Part shown: positions 16,022-25,691 of the stretch, one piece after another
Layout of the letters: every line of letters begins with the position of its first letter
How positions within the stretch are numbered: position 1 is the first letter of the stretch
From: Oricola nitratireducens
GTDB lineage: Bacteria; Pseudomonadota; Alphaproteobacteria; Rhizobiales; Rhizobiaceae
DNA length: 64,000 nt
NCBI RefSeq assembly: GCF_014904745.1
Contig: NZ_JACZCS010000010.1
Span: 62,001 to 126,000, forward strand
Reading direction: 5' to 3'
The notes under the pieces: generated by a model
Seen by the model: only the letters and a program-made list of their open reading frames with translations
Told to the model about the DNA's origin: nothing
Databases searched by the model: none
Made by a program: the position numbers and the translations under genes

Positions 16022-16780
16022 TCAAACCTCGACAACCAACGCCGGATCGAACACGGCGTTCTCGTCCCCGTATCCACGCGGATTACTCACAATGAGCGTC
16101 TCAAGGATTCGATAGTTCCGGCATTCGTGGACATGCCCGTGGATCCAGACCGCCGGGCGTCCGGATCCGATTATGTCGGTCAGGTCAGATGCATAGGCGG
16201 CGTTGAGCAAGTCACCCTTGTAGCGTCCGGACAAGGATTTGGGATGCGGAAGATGGTGCGTGACGACGACGGTCGGGATCGGGTCAGCGTTCAATGCCGT
16301 CTCGATGAAGCGCAGGGACTCGAAATGTATCCTTCGGGCTATTTCTGGGACGAACCGTTTCCACGGCTTTCGCTGGTATACGATCTTCCGATGGTCGTTC
16401 ATCCTTTCCCGGGCATGAGACATGGCCAATTGCGGATGTCCCTCGATCCCGTAGTCGGTCCATAGCGTAGCGCCGATGAAACGGACGCCGTCGATGACGA
16501 CGAAATCGTTCTCGAGGAAATGAACGTTCGCAAGTCCTTCAGCCTCGGCTCGACCCTCATCGAGCCCATCCTTGATCGAGCCCTTGTAGAACTCATGGTT
16601 TCCGGCGACGTAGACGCAGGGCATGGCAGGGGCGATGCGCTTCGCCAGCCAGCGAATCCCGTTTGCCGGACCGTTGCAGAGATCGCCGGCGACGACGCAG
16701 ACGTCGGCTTCGGGAATGGCGAGAGGCTCCGGCAGGTCGGCGTATTCGAGATGAAGGTCGGAGAATATCCAGAGTCTCAT
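16022..16780 (-). CDS. Calcineurin-like metallophosphoesterase
   Basis: 252 residues. The two-metal phosphoesterase motifs appear in order: FSDLHLEY (DxH), VVAGDLCNG (GD), YVAGNHEFY (GNHE), VVTHHLPHP and WIHGHVHEC (GHxH). The family cleaves phosphomonoesters, phosphodiesters or nucleotides; the substrate here cannot be told. ATG 16780 overlaps the stop of the M41 peptidase gene as ATGA, so this is the third gene of a translationally coupled trio (AAA+ ATPase, peptidase, phosphoesterase), which suggests a shared pathway. Confidence 0.85.
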   Translation of the reverse strand: MRLWIFSDLHLEYADLPEPLAIPEADVCVVAGDLCNGPANGIRWLAKRIAPAMPCVYVAGNHEFYKGSIKDGLDEGRAEAEGLANVHFLENDFVVIDGVRFIGATLWTDYGIEGHPQLAMSHARERMNDHRKIVYQRKPWKRFVPEIARRIHFESLRFIETALNADPIPTVVVTHHLPHPKSLSGRYKGDLLNAAYASDLTDIIGSGRPAVWIHGHVHECRNYRILETLIVSNPRGYGDENAVFDPALVVEV

Positions 16781-17481
16781 TCCTGCATCCGCTCCCGGAC
16801 CTTCTCGAGGATTCGGGTCAGGCGTGGACCGTCGAAAGTCCCGTGGTTCAGCAGATGAGCGGCAAGGAATTCGACAGCCTCCTTCTGCTTGGCGATGATC
16901 GCGCGCGCGGCGCCATTCGCCGACTCCAGACGTGCATGGACCATCTCCGCCAGATCGGGATCCTGAGCGAACAGCAGTGAAGGGTCGGCGGCCGAACGGT
17001 AGAGCAGCGGCCACTTCTGTCCGAAGCCCAAAGTCGTCTCCATACGGAAGGCGAGATCGGTGGCGAGCGCGAGGTCGCTGTAGGGCTGGCCGCCGCAATG
17101 CGCCGCGACGTTGCCGAGGATGACTTCCTCGGCGGCCCTTCCGCCCAAGGTCGCCGCTAGTTCTGCGGTCAGCCGTTCCTCGGTCGAGTCGTCGTGCCGC
17201 TCGATGCGCCAGATTATACCGCCGCCTTCGGGGACATCCAGGGTGATCTGCTCGATGACGCCGAGGCCGAGATAGAGGCGCGCGACGGTATGGCCAGCTT
17301 CATGGATCGCCATGCGAAGCAGGAGCTCGATCGAGCGCTTCGGAGCTGACGGTCCTTCGAAGGATTCGTCGTGCTGCGGGCCATCGATGTTGCGGGGCGA
17401 GCGCCTGCCTCCGGCTTGTCGTCGTGATCGTTTTCGGGCAGCAGCGCTTTCGTCCGGGCGTGGTGATGCGGGATCCGTCAT
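16777..17481 (-). CDS. Stand-alone M41 (FtsH-type) zinc peptidase
   Basis: 234 residues. After a basic, disordered N-terminus comes an M41 peptidase domain: RMAIHEAGHTVARL (HExxH), TLGGRAAEEVILG and SDLALATDLAFRM, which includes the region of the third zinc ligand in FtsH. There is no AAA module and no membrane helix, unlike FtsH. The adjacent upstream gene encodes an AAA+ ATPase and overlaps this start as ATGA (17478-17481), so ATPase and protease are probably two subunits of one machine. Cytosolic location is predicted. Confidence 0.85.
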   Translation of the reverse strand: MTDPASPRPDESAAARKRSRRQAGGRRSPRNIDGPQHDESFEGPSAPKRSIELLLRMAIHEAGHTVARLYLGLGVIEQITLDVPEGGGIIWRIERHDDSTEERLTAELAATLGGRAAEEVILGNVAAHCGGQPYSDLALATDLAFRMETTLGFGQKWPLLYRSAADPSLLFAQDPDLAEMVHARLESANGAARAIIAKQKEAVEFLAAHLLNHGTFDGPRLTRILEKVRERMQE

Positions 17482-19007
17482 TGCCGTGACCTCTCTTGCT
17501 CGCGGGCTTCCATCAAGCCCTCCAGGAAGCGCTTCAACGTCCTGATCGATCCGCCGCTCCAGGCAGCGGCGAGAACCTCAAGCTCAAGGGCGTCGAGCGG
17601 TGTTGCCCAACGCGGGTCATGTCCGGCTTCGAGATACAGACCTTCAAGGATTCGGGGCGCCAGGGCGGCCACATGTTCGGGACCTGGCTGGGGGAACCGG
17701 AGCACACGGCAGCGGTCCCGCAGTACGGCGGGAATCGGGTCCACCGCGTTGGCCGTCATCAGCCACGTGACGAATCCAAGATTGCACTCCGCCTCGATGT
17801 ATGGGTCGTGCCAGCGTCTGGCCGTCTCGCCTTCCAGCAGGCCGAGAAGCACGTCATGCGCGTTGCCGTTCTGGCGGCTGGTTCCAATCTTTTCGACCTC
17901 GTCCAAGATGATGATCGGTCCGGCACAGTCGTGCCGCCGGACCGCCATGACCGGAAGGCTCGGCTCTCCCGACGTCCAGCGTCGTGACGCGCCACCAATG
18001 GCGCTGTCGCTCATGCCGCCGCAGGAAATCATTTCGTATGGTACCCGCAGTTCCTCGGAAAGGCGGCGGGCAAAACGCGACTTCCCGCATCCCGGGGGGC
18101 CGACGAAGATCGTGGGATGGATCCAGACATGCCTCCGGCCGACGAGCGGGTTGAGCACCTTGTCGACGAGCGCCTCCGCATAGGGGAATTCCTCGACAAG
18201 GGCGGATCGAACCGATGCCAGGTTCGGGGTCTTCTTCAGCGGGAGCGGTTGTTTCAGGAGCGCCCCGAATTCCCTTGCGACGCGTTTGCCTTCGGATGTC
18301 GAGCCATTGCCGATGGAGTTGATGACAATGACAGCGCCGGGCGCCACGTATTCCTGGTCGAGGTGCGGTGGTCCGACCATGGGCCGATCGTCATTGACAG
18401 CCGGGTCGCGATCATCCGGCCGCCGGTTGTCGGCCTGCTTCCTGGCCAACGCCCTGACGGCAGACTGGAAAAGGTGTTCGTAGGTTTTCGCCTTCTCCGC
18501 CACGCGATACGACGAGCTTTGCCCGCCAAGCCTCAAACGCTCTTCCAGGACGGTCGAGGCGACCGTCCAGCCGAGCGATCGGTAAACCATGCCGGACTGC
18601 TCCCCATGCCGGACGTCCTTAAACGCAAGTCGCGCCATTTCGCCGGCCATTTTGATGGCGGCTTCCGGCTGACCGAAGAATGCCAGGTAGATAAGGCACC
18701 GCAACCGACACGCCTCGACGGGAAAGGTTTTGGTCTTTGGAAGCTGGTCGAGTGCTTCGACGAGAGCGATGACGCGGTCGTCGCTCGGGACGCGAGAGAG
18801 GTCATCCAGGCATTCGACTATGGGAAGAAGATATTTCTGGCGACGCCGTTTGATCCGGCGCCCCAGACGTGCCGCATATTCGCACATGTCTTCCGAAAGC
18901 GCCTCCTTGAAGAAGGGCATTCCGCGCAGGAGCTCCTCCTCGGTGGGCAGGTGCTGGCCCGTCACGGCTGCCGCGAAACGACGAAGGAAGTGCCTGTCCG
19001 CTGACAA
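17478..19007 (-). CDS. AAA+ ATPase (Lon/FtsH-like core), unusual N-terminal domain
   Basis: 509 residues. The first 250 or so residues form a helical domain of unknown type. The AAA+ core follows with Walker A FVGPPGCGKSRFA near residue 305, Walker B GPIIILDEVEKIG, the sensor 1 segment WLMTANAVDPIP, and RDRCRVLRF as arginine-finger/box VII region. The sequence FVGPPGCGKS...LDEVEK resembles Lon more than FtsH. No protease domain is present in cis; the downstream gene (16777-17481) supplies an M41 peptidase, coupled by an ATGA overlap. Likely an unfoldase that feeds that peptidase or remodels a target complex (inference). Confidence 0.85.
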   Translation of the reverse strand: MSADRHFLRRFAAAVTGQHLPTEEELLRGMPFFKEALSEDMCEYAARLGRRIKRRRQKYLLPIVECLDDLSRVPSDDRVIALVEALDQLPKTKTFPVEACRLRCLIYLAFFGQPEAAIKMAGEMARLAFKDVRHGEQSGMVYRSLGWTVASTVLEERLRLGGQSSSYRVAEKAKTYEHLFQSAVRALARKQADNRRPDDRDPAVNDDRPMVGPPHLDQEYVAPGAVIVINSIGNGSTSEGKRVAREFGALLKQPLPLKKTPNLASVRSALVEEFPYAEALVDKVLNPLVGRRHVWIHPTIFVGPPGCGKSRFARRLSEELRVPYEMISCGGMSDSAIGGASRRWTSGEPSLPVMAVRRHDCAGPIIILDEVEKIGTSRQNGNAHDVLLGLLEGETARRWHDPYIEAECNLGFVTWLMTANAVDPIPAVLRDRCRVLRFPQPGPEHVAALAPRILEGLYLEAGHDPRWATPLDALELEVLAAAWSGGSIRTLKRFLEGLMEAREQERSRQ

Positions 19008-19019
19008 GTATCCATTCCT

Positions 19020-19361
19020 TCACGACTGGAGATCGGTCTGACCGGCCGGCCGGCCCAGGCGGTACCAGCGGGACAGCGTGCGGGCCCAGGTCCGGTCCTC
19101 CGACATCAGCCAGAGATCCGAAGTACCGATCATCCTGTTGTCACCGGGAAGCAACGGATGACCTGTCGACAGTCCGGCCAGGCATGGGATGATCCTGCTG
19201 GCCACCATCCAGCGGTCGAGCAGCGGGGCTTCGCCTTCGACCAGTTCTTCCGGCAACAGGCCACGACTGATGGCGTCCATGTCGGCGACGAGGGCGGAGA
19301 GGCGCTCGAACTCGCGATGAAAAATCGGATCCTGTTCGTCGTATCTGCGGAACGTCACCAT
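19020..19361 (-). CDS. DUF6634-like small protein
   Basis: 113 residues from ATG 19361, which has GGAGGTG seven bases upstream; a longer frame to 19505 lacks support. Recognisable conserved stretches are PLLDRWMVASRIIPCLAGL, TSDLWLMSEDRTWARTLSRW and YRLGRP. From memory this matches a rhizobial family catalogued as DUF6634, but I could not verify it. No signal peptide or catalytic motif is seen. It stands 12 bp upstream of the AAA+ ATPase gene on the same strand, so it probably opens that operon. Function unknown. Confidence 0.7.
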   Translation of the reverse strand: MVTFRRYDEQDPIFHREFERLSALVADMDAISRGLLPEELVEGEAPLLDRWMVASRIIPCLAGLSTGHPLLPGDNRMIGTSDLWLMSEDRTWARTLSRWYRLGRPAGQTDLQS

Positions 19362-19540
19362 GGGCACACCTCCGGTGTTCGGCCGAGGAAATAGCGGATC
19401 GGATCGCGGGCGATCTCTAAGATCCGAATCCTTCCCTACGGCGCCACGGGTGCGGCGTCTACCAGTCCCACTTGGCGTCGTGACGCCACGTGCGACGTTT
19501 TCCACTGGAAGATTCGATTGCTCGCCGGTAGGAGGGATTC

Positions 19541-19804
19541 ATGCAGGCTTCCTATGACCTACTCCGCGCCGCGCGTGTAGCGCTGGACATTCCCGCAGCC
19601 GAGTTGGCGAAACGCGCGGGTGTCAGCAAGCGGTCGCTCGTCCGGATCGAAGCATGCGAGCCGGTGACGCTTGAAACCAGCCTTCGCGTTCAGAAGGCGT
19701 TGGAAGAGGCCGGCGTGGAGTTCTTGGCAGAGACGGAGACGAAGGGACCTGGCCTGCGGGTCAGAAAAGAGGATGCTCGAAAGATCGGGTTTCAAATTGA
19801 CTAA
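19541..19804 (+). CDS. Xre-family HTH regulator
   Basis: 87 residues: a single helix-turn-helix with IPAAELAKRAGVSKRSLVRIE as scan and recognition helices, then a short helical tail (QKALEEAGVEFLAE) typical of small Xre proteins of mobile elements. It is divergent from the 19020-19361 gene, with 179 bp between the starts. It is the obvious candidate to repress the DUF6634-AAA-M41-phosphoesterase operon and its own gene. Confidence 0.88.
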   Translation: MQASYDLLRAARVALDIPAAELAKRAGVSKRSLVRIEACEPVTLETSLRVQKALEEAGVEFLAETETKGPGLRVRKEDARKIGFQID

Positions 19805-20383
19805 CGAGTAGGCCAATTAACCGGCGTTTTGCCGCTGCATGGCAGTGCCGATCCGATAAACCCTGTACTAGTTTGCCCGACGTACCCAGCACCTAGGCCT
19901 GTCACGCACGCAGTCTAATGGAGCCTCCCAGACAAGCTCCGCCAAGCACAAATCAGGATAATAATTCGCTACCGGTTTCTTGGGCGGCTCTCAAGGCCCG
20001 CCCTTCGGTCGGGTCCGAATGCGAAATCGTCGCAAACTGCGCTTGGGGCGGGGGCGCCTACAGCGCAAGTTGGAAAGCGCGGCGCCCCCGCCCATGGCAT
20101 AGATTTGTTGACTTCATACACAAAGACGCTTCGCACCAAACTGTTCATCCTTCCCAATCAGCCCATTAGACCTGAACACAAAGACGGGAAGAAAAGTTCT
20201 GTTTCTCAATAGCTTATCGACAAGTCAACAGATTGAGGCACCGCGTATAATTGGAGATTTCGCCACACTTGAGAGATTCTAACGAAATCAAAGAACGACA
20301 GTGGGCCGACCCCTGAGATCCAGAGCGTCGGCCCACCGGTGAGATGCAGATTTTCCGCCAACTACTTGTTATTGTTGGCTTTT
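19805..20383. other. Non-coding stretch between island and tRNA-Pro
   Basis: A 579-bp region with no supported gene. It holds one strong inverted repeat: 20046-20058 and 20081-20093 form a perfect 13-bp GC stem around a 22-nt loop. Transcription could stop there, but no T run follows. The region lies on the 3' side of tRNA-Pro, where integrated elements usually place their att site and integrase; no integrase remnant is visible. Confidence 0.5.
20046..20093. repeat. 13-bp perfect inverted repeat, 22-nt spacer
   Basis: GGGCGGGGGCGCC at 20046-20058 pairs fully with GGCGCCCCCGCCC at 20081-20093. It lies 290 bp from tRNA-Pro in the junction region. It could be a terminator-like hairpin or a protein-binding site; no T tract supports an intrinsic terminator. 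Confidence 0.7.
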
Positions 20384-20460
<77 letters not shown>

Positions 20461-20508
20461 TCGACGCTCTGCTCCCAAATACTGAACAATTCGGCCCATC
20501 GCGTATAA

Positions 20509-20566
<58 letters not shown>

Positions 20567-20624
20567 AACCGCGAGAAGCTATAGTCATCGTCCGGCGCAT
20601 AGACAAGCGGTTTTCGCTGCGATT

Positions 20625-21185
20625 TCACCGCGACTGGTCGAGGAGCCGCTTGCATTCGAGAAGATCGAACAGCGCTTCCTGAAGCAGGGCGCGGTTCTCG
20701 CGCGACAATTCCGATTTGCCGGACGCTTCCGCTCCCTCGCCGGCCTTGCCGACAAATCCGAAAATGCCTTTGCCGCGCGCCTTCGCCTCGCCGACGACCA
20801 TGTCGGCTTCGGCTTCCGCCATCGCCGGCTGACGTGTCGCGCGCGCATCTTCCGCCTGTGCGGTCTTGGCCGCATCGGCGTTCTTGCGCGTCAGCTCCTC
20901 GAAGGCCGACATGTCGCCGGTTCCGATGGCGACAGCGAATTGAACACCGTTCTCGCGCAGGAGTTTCTGCACGCCCTTGATGGTGTAACCTTCCTCGTAA
21001 AGCAGATGCTTGATGCCGCGCAGCATGTCGACATCGTTCGGCCGATAGTAGCGGCGGCCGCCGCCACGCTTCATCGGCTTTATCTGCGAAAAACGGGTTT
21101 CCCAGAAACGCAGGACATGCTGGGGAAGGTCCAGTTCTTCGGCGACTTCGCTGATAGTGCGAAACGCATCCGGGCTCTTTTCCAT
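20625..21185 (-). CDS. MerR-family regulator
   Basis: 186 residues. The N-terminal MerR winged helix is clear: [22 protein letters not shown] and [16 protein letters not shown] coiled Ala/Glu-rich linker and a second short helix near the end ([19 protein letters not shown]) follow. No effector cysteines are seen. This MerR gene next to ihfA, fabH and plsX is a conserved alphaproteobacterial arrangement; its target is unclear. Confidence 0.88.
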   Translation of the reverse strand: MEKSPDAFRTISEVAEELDLPQHVLRFWETRFSQIKPMKRGGGRRYYRPNDVDMLRGIKHLLYEEGYTIKGVQKLLRENGVQFAVAIGTGDMSAFEELTRKNADAAKTAQAEDARATRQPAMAEAEADMVVGEAKARGKGIFGFVGKAGEGAEASGKSELSRENRALLQEALFDLLECKRLLDQSR

Positions 21186-21318
21186 GGGGGGCTCTGTCTT
21201 CTTTCCGAATCCTTCGAAAGTCTAACGTCTGCTCCGCCCGGCGCAAAGCGCCAGTGCGCCGTCCAGTCGCGTTTTTTACGGAAGTCTTTGAAAATGTTCC
21301 GGAAGAAAATCCGGAAAC

Positions 21319-21642
21319 TCAGTCGCCGGCGCTATCGGCGCGCTTGGCGTGCGAATCGGCAATCTTCTGCTTGAGGACGTTGGACGCCTTGAACGTCATC
21401 ACCCGCCGCGGGGAAATCGGAACTTCCTCGCCGGTTTTCGGGTTGCGCCCGATCCGCTCCGACTTGTCGCGAACCTGAAAGGTCGCGAAGGACGAAAGCT
21501 TGACCGTTTCGCCGCGAACGACGGCATCGCAAATCTCGTCAATGATCATCTCGACGAGCGAAGCAGACTCGCTTCTTGACAGTCCCACCTTGCGATAAAC
21601 CGCCTCGGCCAGATCCGCACGCGTAAGCGTTTTGCCTCCCAT
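21319..21642 (-). CDS. ihfA: Integration host factor subunit alpha
   Basis: 107 residues, the normal size for IHF-alpha. The dimerising helices ([20 protein letters not shown]) and the DNA-bending beta arm with [12 protein letters not shown] and RRVMTFKAS are conserved, including the Pro that intercalates into DNA. The gene order merR-ihfA-fabH-plsX and the sequence favour IhfA over HU. It has its own upstream gap of 97 bp, so a separate promoter is possible. Confidence 0.93.
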   Translation of the reverse strand: MGGKTLTRADLAEAVYRKVGLSRSESASLVEMIIDEICDAVVRGETVKLSSFATFQVRDKSERIGRNPKTGEEVPISPRRVMTFKASNVLKQKIADSHAKRADSAGD

Positions 21643-21739
21643 ATGATCCGGCTTCCCTCAACACACTGAAAATCCAAAGGAAAGGCTAGCGTGTGACCGC
21701 CCAACGGTCAAGCAAGCTCGGCCTTAAACGCGGAAAATA

Positions 21740-22711
21740 TTACCAACGGAGCAGAACCGCACCCCAAGTAAAACCACCGCCCATTGCTTCGAGCAGAATG
21801 AGATCGCCTTTCTGGATGCGTCCGTCCTCGACGGCCACCGACAGGGCGAGCGGAACGGAAGCGGCCGAGGTGTTGCCGTGCCGGTCCACGGTGATGACCA
21901 CCTTACCCTCGGGAATTCCAAGCTTTTTTGCCGAAGCCTCAATGATCCGGCGGTTTGCCTGGTGCGGTACGAACCAGTCGATATCATCGGCGGTGATACC
22001 GGCTACGCTGAAGGAATCCTCGATCACGTCGGTTATCATGCCGACCGCATGCTTGAAGACTTCGCGACCCTGCATGCGCAAGTGACCGACAGTCTTCGTG
22101 GTCGACGGACCGCCGTCGACATAGAGTTTTTCCTTGTGACAGCCGTCGGAACGCAATTTGGCGGCAAGAATGCCGGTGTCCGAGGTGAGGCCAACGCCTT
22201 CGGAGGCTTCGAGAACCACGGCCCCCGCCCCGTCGCCGAACAGCACGCAGGTCGTGCGGTCTTCCCAGTCGAGCAGGCGCGAGAAGGTCTCGGCGCCAAT
22301 CACCAGGACGCGGCGCGCCATGCCGCCGCGAATGTAGAGATCAGCGGTTGTCAGGGCATAGATGTAACCGCTGCACACCGCCTGCAGGTCGAAGGCGGCG
22401 CCGTGATGGATCCCGAGCCGGTTCTGGATGTCGACCGCGGTCGCCGGGAAGGTGTTGTTCGGGGTCGATGTCGCGAGAATGATCAGGTCGATATCGGCGG
22501 GCTCGCGGCCGGCGGAGGCAAGCGCGTTGCGGGCCGCTTCCTCGCCCAGCGATGCGGTCGTCTCGTCATCGCCGGCGATATAGCGCTGGCGGATCCCGGT
22601 GCGCTGGATGATCCACTCGTCCGATGTCTCGACGATGTGCTCGAAATCCCTGTTGGCCATGGCGCGCTTCGGCAGCGCGCGCCCAATACCGGTTACCGCA
22701 GATCTGATCAT
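21740..22711 (-). CDS. fabH: Beta-ketoacyl-ACP synthase III
   Basis: 323 residues. Condenses acetyl-CoA with malonyl-ACP to start fatty-acid synthesis. The catalytic triad is visible: Cys in [14 protein letters not shown], His in [11 protein letters not shown] and Asn in [10 protein letters not shown]. The C-terminal [13 protein letters not shown] is typical. It starts 9 bp after plsX, so the two are co-transcribed, matching their shared role in lipid synthesis. Confidence 0.95.
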   Translation of the reverse strand: MIRSAVTGIGRALPKRAMANRDFEHIVETSDEWIIQRTGIRQRYIAGDDETTASLGEEAARNALASAGREPADIDLIILATSTPNNTFPATAVDIQNRLGIHHGAAFDLQAVCSGYIYALTTADLYIRGGMARRVLVIGAETFSRLLDWEDRTTCVLFGDGAGAVVLEASEGVGLTSDTGILAAKLRSDGCHKEKLYVDGGPSTTKTVGHLRMQGREVFKHAVGMITDVIEDSFSVAGITADDIDWFVPHQANRRIIEASAKKLGIPEGKVVITVDRHGNTSAASVPLALSVAVEDGRIQKGDLILLEAMGGGFTWGAVLLRW

Positions 22712-22720
22712 GTCCGGAAA

Positions 22721-23785
22721 TTACCCTGAAGTTTGAGCGGACGCCGCCTTGAAGGCCACGTCCCTTGCACGGCGTCCGTGGAAGCTCTGGAGATCGGTTT
22801 CGATCTTGTCCAGAAGCCCGTTGCGGACCATGTCGTAGCCGACATCGATTGCCGCCGCGAATCCCTCGTCATCGGTGCCGCCGTGGCTCTTGATGACAAT
22901 CCCGTTGAGGCCGAGAAAGACCCCGCCATTGACCTTGCGCGGATCCATCTTGTCGCGCAGGCGATTGAACGCCCCGCGCGCCAGGAGATAGCCGATGCGG
23001 GCCATCACGGTGCGGCTCATGGCGGCGCGCAGATATTCGGCGATCTGTTTGGCCGTCCCCTCCGCGGTCTTCAGCGCGATATTGCCGGCAAATCCTTCCG
23101 TCACCACGACGTCGACGGTTCCCTTGCCGAGGTCGTCGCCCTCGACGAATCCCTCGTAATCGAGTGTCGGCAGGCCGGATTCACGCAACAGCCGGCCGGC
23201 CTCCTTGACCTCTTCCTGGCCCTTGATCTCCTCGACACCGACATTGAGCAGTCCGACCGTCGGGCGCTTCACCTCGATGAGGGCGCGCGCCATGGCGGCC
23301 CCCATGACGGAGAAATCCACGAGTTGCTGGGCGTCGGCGCCGATCGTCGCGCCGACATCGAGCACGATGCTCTCGCCGCGCAGCGTCGGCCAGATCGCCG
23401 CGATGGCGGGACGCTCGATATCCGCCATGGTGCGCAGGCAGAATTTCGACATCGCCATCAGCGCGCCGGTGTTGCCGGCGGAGATGCAGGCTTCGGCCTC
23501 GCCGTTCTTGACGGCCTCGATGGCCTTCCACATGGACGATTTCCAGCGGCCCTGGCGCAGGGCCTGGCTCGGCTTGTCGTCCATGCGCACGGCGATATCG
23601 CAATGGACGAAACGCGATGCCTTCTTCAGCTTTTCGTAGCGGTCGAGGATCGGCAGGACCTTGTCCTCCTGGCCGAAGAACACGAACCGCAATTCGGGAT
23701 GGCGTTCCAGCGATTTCGCGGCTCCGGGGATGACGACGGCTGGTCCGAAATCCCCTCCCATCGCGTCAATCGAAATTGTTATCAA
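22721..23785 (-). CDS. plsX: Phosphate acyltransferase PlsX
   Basis: About 354 residues. Transfers acyl groups from acyl-ACP to phosphate, feeding phospholipid synthesis. Family marks are [12 protein letters not shown] at the start, [31 protein letters not shown] and [13 protein letters not shown]. No ATG sits at the expected place; TTG at 23785 gives the usual N-terminus [12 protein letters not shown], with a TTG at 23794 as alternative. The longer frame to 23884 has an unconserved extension. Confidence 0.9.
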   Translation of the reverse strand: MITISIDAMGGDFGPAVVIPGAAKSLERHPELRFVFFGQEDKVLPILDRYEKLKKASRFVHCDIAVRMDDKPSQALRQGRWKSSMWKAIEAVKNGEAEACISAGNTGALMAMSKFCLRTMADIERPAIAAIWPTLRGESIVLDVGATIGADAQQLVDFSVMGAAMARALIEVKRPTVGLLNVGVEEIKGQEEVKEAGRLLRESGLPTLDYEGFVEGDDLGKGTVDVVVTEGFAGNIALKTAEGTAKQIAEYLRAAMSRTVMARIGYLLARGAFNRLRDKMDPRKVNGGVFLGLNGIVIKSHGGTDDEGFAAAIDVGYDMVRNGLLDKIETDLQSFHGRRARDVAFKAASAQTSG

Positions 23786-23908
23786 AACGTCCAATCCCGT
23801 GTTCGTTTTCTGCCTTTGGCAGTTGGCCGGGCGCGATGGGCCGCGGCGGGCAGACCATAGACGTTCTGCCGGAGGTCTCAACACCTTATTTCGCGGCTTT
23901 TTCCGGTT

Positions 23909-24484
23909 TCACAGCTTATCGCGCAGCGCGGCGAGCTTGGCGAAGGGATTGTCGGCGCCGCCGTCGCCGTCATCGTCTGCCGCGTCCGCCGGCTGCTCCA
24001 GTTCCGCGCCGGGCGCGCGGGGATAGGGATCGATGGCAAGCTCGAAAAACTCCTCGGCGACCGCTCCGGCGTCGATCACTCCGCCGTCGAAAGTCTCCGG
24101 CAGATCCGGCCCGTCGGGATCGACGATCATCGCGCCGTCATCGTCGAGCGGCCGGGCAAGGCGCGAGCCTTCTGGCAGGAACACCGCATCGACGGACACG
24201 TCCAGTTCCGCGGGCACGGGCGCGAGCGTGACGATGCATTCCTGCACGATCCGCGCCTTGACCGTGCCGCGAATGCGCACGCCGTCCTTGCGCCAGCGCT
24301 TCAGGTCCAGTTCGGCAACAAAACTGTCAACGGACGCCAGACCGTGCGTTTTCGCCAGCGCCTCGCGCTCGGCCTCGCCGGCCTCGATACGGACGGCAAA
24401 ACCCGCCGACGGCAGAACCGAGACGACGACCGGCCGGGCAATCGGGCTCGGCGCCTTTGGATTGTCATGCGCGCTCATGGTCAT
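23909..24484 (-). CDS. DUF177 (YceD) family protein
   Basis: 191 residues. The DUF177 core includes RWRKDGVRIRGTVKARIVQEC, with its conserved Cys, then LAPVPAELDVSVDAVF and an acidic tail. In other bacteria this family is linked to 23S rRNA accumulation and sits beside rpmF-plsX; in alphaproteobacteria it precedes plsX without rpmF, as here. ATG 24484 overlaps the stop of the CBP3-like gene as ATGA; a second ATG is at 24478. Confidence 0.88.
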   Translation of the reverse strand: MTMSAHDNPKAPSPIARPVVVSVLPSAGFAVRIEAGEAEREALAKTHGLASVDSFVAELDLKRWRKDGVRIRGTVKARIVQECIVTLAPVPAELDVSVDAVFLPEGSRLARPLDDDGAMIVDPDGPDLPETFDGGVIDAGAVAEEFFELAIDPYPRAPGAELEQPADAADDDGDGGADNPFAKLAALRDKL

Positions 24485-25035
24485 ACCTGCCCGAGAGCCG
24501 CCGCTTCGGGATACCGGACAATGCCGGCGAGAAGCTCTTCGTCGGAGACGCCCTGCAGAAGCTTCGCCGACCGCAGCATGTATCCGGCGATGGCGGCGCG
24601 GTCGATCGTCTCCGGCGCTCCGGGCGCGATGTTGCGCGCGATCGCCTCGCCAAGCGTTTCGGCATCGCCGTCATCGAGCGCGGACCAGTAATGGCCCATG
24701 CGGCCGTAGAACATGCGCGCGAGTTTCTTCATGCGCTTGGGCACCGACGGATCGCCGACACCGAGCTCGCGAATCGAATGATCGACATCCTTGAAGAATT
24801 CGTCGAGCACGTCCTGCGCCAGCTCGTCGATCGGTTTGGCGGCGGTGCGGGTGCGGTAAAGGAAGAGAATCATGTGCAAGCCGACGCTTTCGTAGCGCCC
24901 GAGCGGCGTGTCCGGCACGCCCCAGTCACTGTAGAACACCGGCTGGCGCGCCGCGGCGATGACCGAGGTATACACCGCGTCGACGATCTTGCGGTTGAGG
25001 TTTTTCGGCGCCCGCCGAAAGAGTGACATAATCAT
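24481..25035 (-). CDS. Ubiquinol-cytochrome c chaperone (CBP3-like)
   Basis: 184 residues. Matches the CBP3/UQCC1 family that assists cytochrome b assembly of the bc1 complex: YSDWGVPDTPLGRYESVGLHMIL and LFLYRTRT...ELAQDVLDEFFKDVDHSIRE (residues about 38-95), with MKKLARMFYGRMGHYWSAL after. Start ATG 25035 or 25029; neither has a strong ribosome site. A longer frame to 25911 runs antisense through bamE and is not real. It is divergent from bamE, 108-117 bp away, and coupled to DUF177 downstream. Confidence 0.9.
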   Translation of the reverse strand: MIMSLFRRAPKNLNRKIVDAVYTSVIAAARQPVFYSDWGVPDTPLGRYESVGLHMILFLYRTRTAAKPIDELAQDVLDEFFKDVDHSIRELGVGDPSVPKRMKKLARMFYGRMGHYWSALDDGDAETLGEAIARNIAPGAPETIDRAAIAGYMLRSAKLLQGVSDEELLAGIVRYPEAAALGQV

Positions 25036-25152
25036 AGTGCAATCGCACCTTCCGTCGTTGGGCCCGAGCCTCGCGGCGATCTTGCAACCGGGCCTGAGAC
25101 AGGTTACCGAACCAGACCCAAGACAGGCATCGGGCCAATCTGATTGACGGAG

Positions 25153-25665
25153 ATGATGGTGGCGTCGGAAAAAATCAAGAAAAGAATGTCGCTGGCACGC
25201 GCCCTTCCCGTTCTGCTTGCTGCCAGCACCGTGACGCTTGCGGGCTGCACGACAGCGAAGGTTCTGCCAATCTCGGAGACCTTCAAGCAGGGCTACGTGA
25301 TCGACGAGCAAACCCTGCAGCTGGTTCCGCCCGGTTCCAGCCGCGAACAGGTACTGCTGGCGCTGGGCACGCCGACGACGACAGCCGAGTTCGACAACGA
25401 GGTGTTCTATTACATTTCGCAGACGCGCCGGCGCCCCGTTGCCTTCATGAAGACCAGAATCGTCGACCAGCGCATCCTCGCCGTCTATTTCAACAAGGAC
25501 GAAACGGTGGAGCGGATCGCCGATTACGGCCTGCAGGACGGCAAGATCTTCGACTTCGTCACCCGCACGACGCCGACCGGCGGTCGCGACCAGACCTTCC
25601 TCGCACAGATCTTCTCCGGAACGATCGGCGGGCCGAGCGCCTCGAGCGTTTTCAAGGGACACTGA
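25153..25665 (+). CDS. bamE: Outer membrane assembly lipoprotein BamE (SmpA/OmlA)
   Basis: About 170 residues. A lipoprotein signal ends at the lipobox LAGC, followed by KQGYVIDEQTLQLVPPGSS, the BamE motif around REQVLLALGTPT and FYYIS. It is a non-essential subunit of the beta-barrel assembly machine at the inner face of the outer membrane. Three in-frame starts cluster (TTG 25144, ATG 25153, ATG 25156) with GGAG at 25149-25152, and another ATG is at 25186; the exact start is uncertain. A terminator follows at 25692. Confidence 0.92.
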   Translation: MMVASEKIKKRMSLARALPVLLAASTVTLAGCTTAKVLPISETFKQGYVIDEQTLQLVPPGSSREQVLLALGTPTTTAEFDNEVFYYISQTRRRPVAFMKTRIVDQRILAVYFNKDETVERIADYGLQDGKIFDFVTRTTPTGGRDQTFLAQIFSGTIGGPSASSVFKGH

Positions 25666-25691
25666 CGCAAGGCGCATTTCCCAATAAAAAA

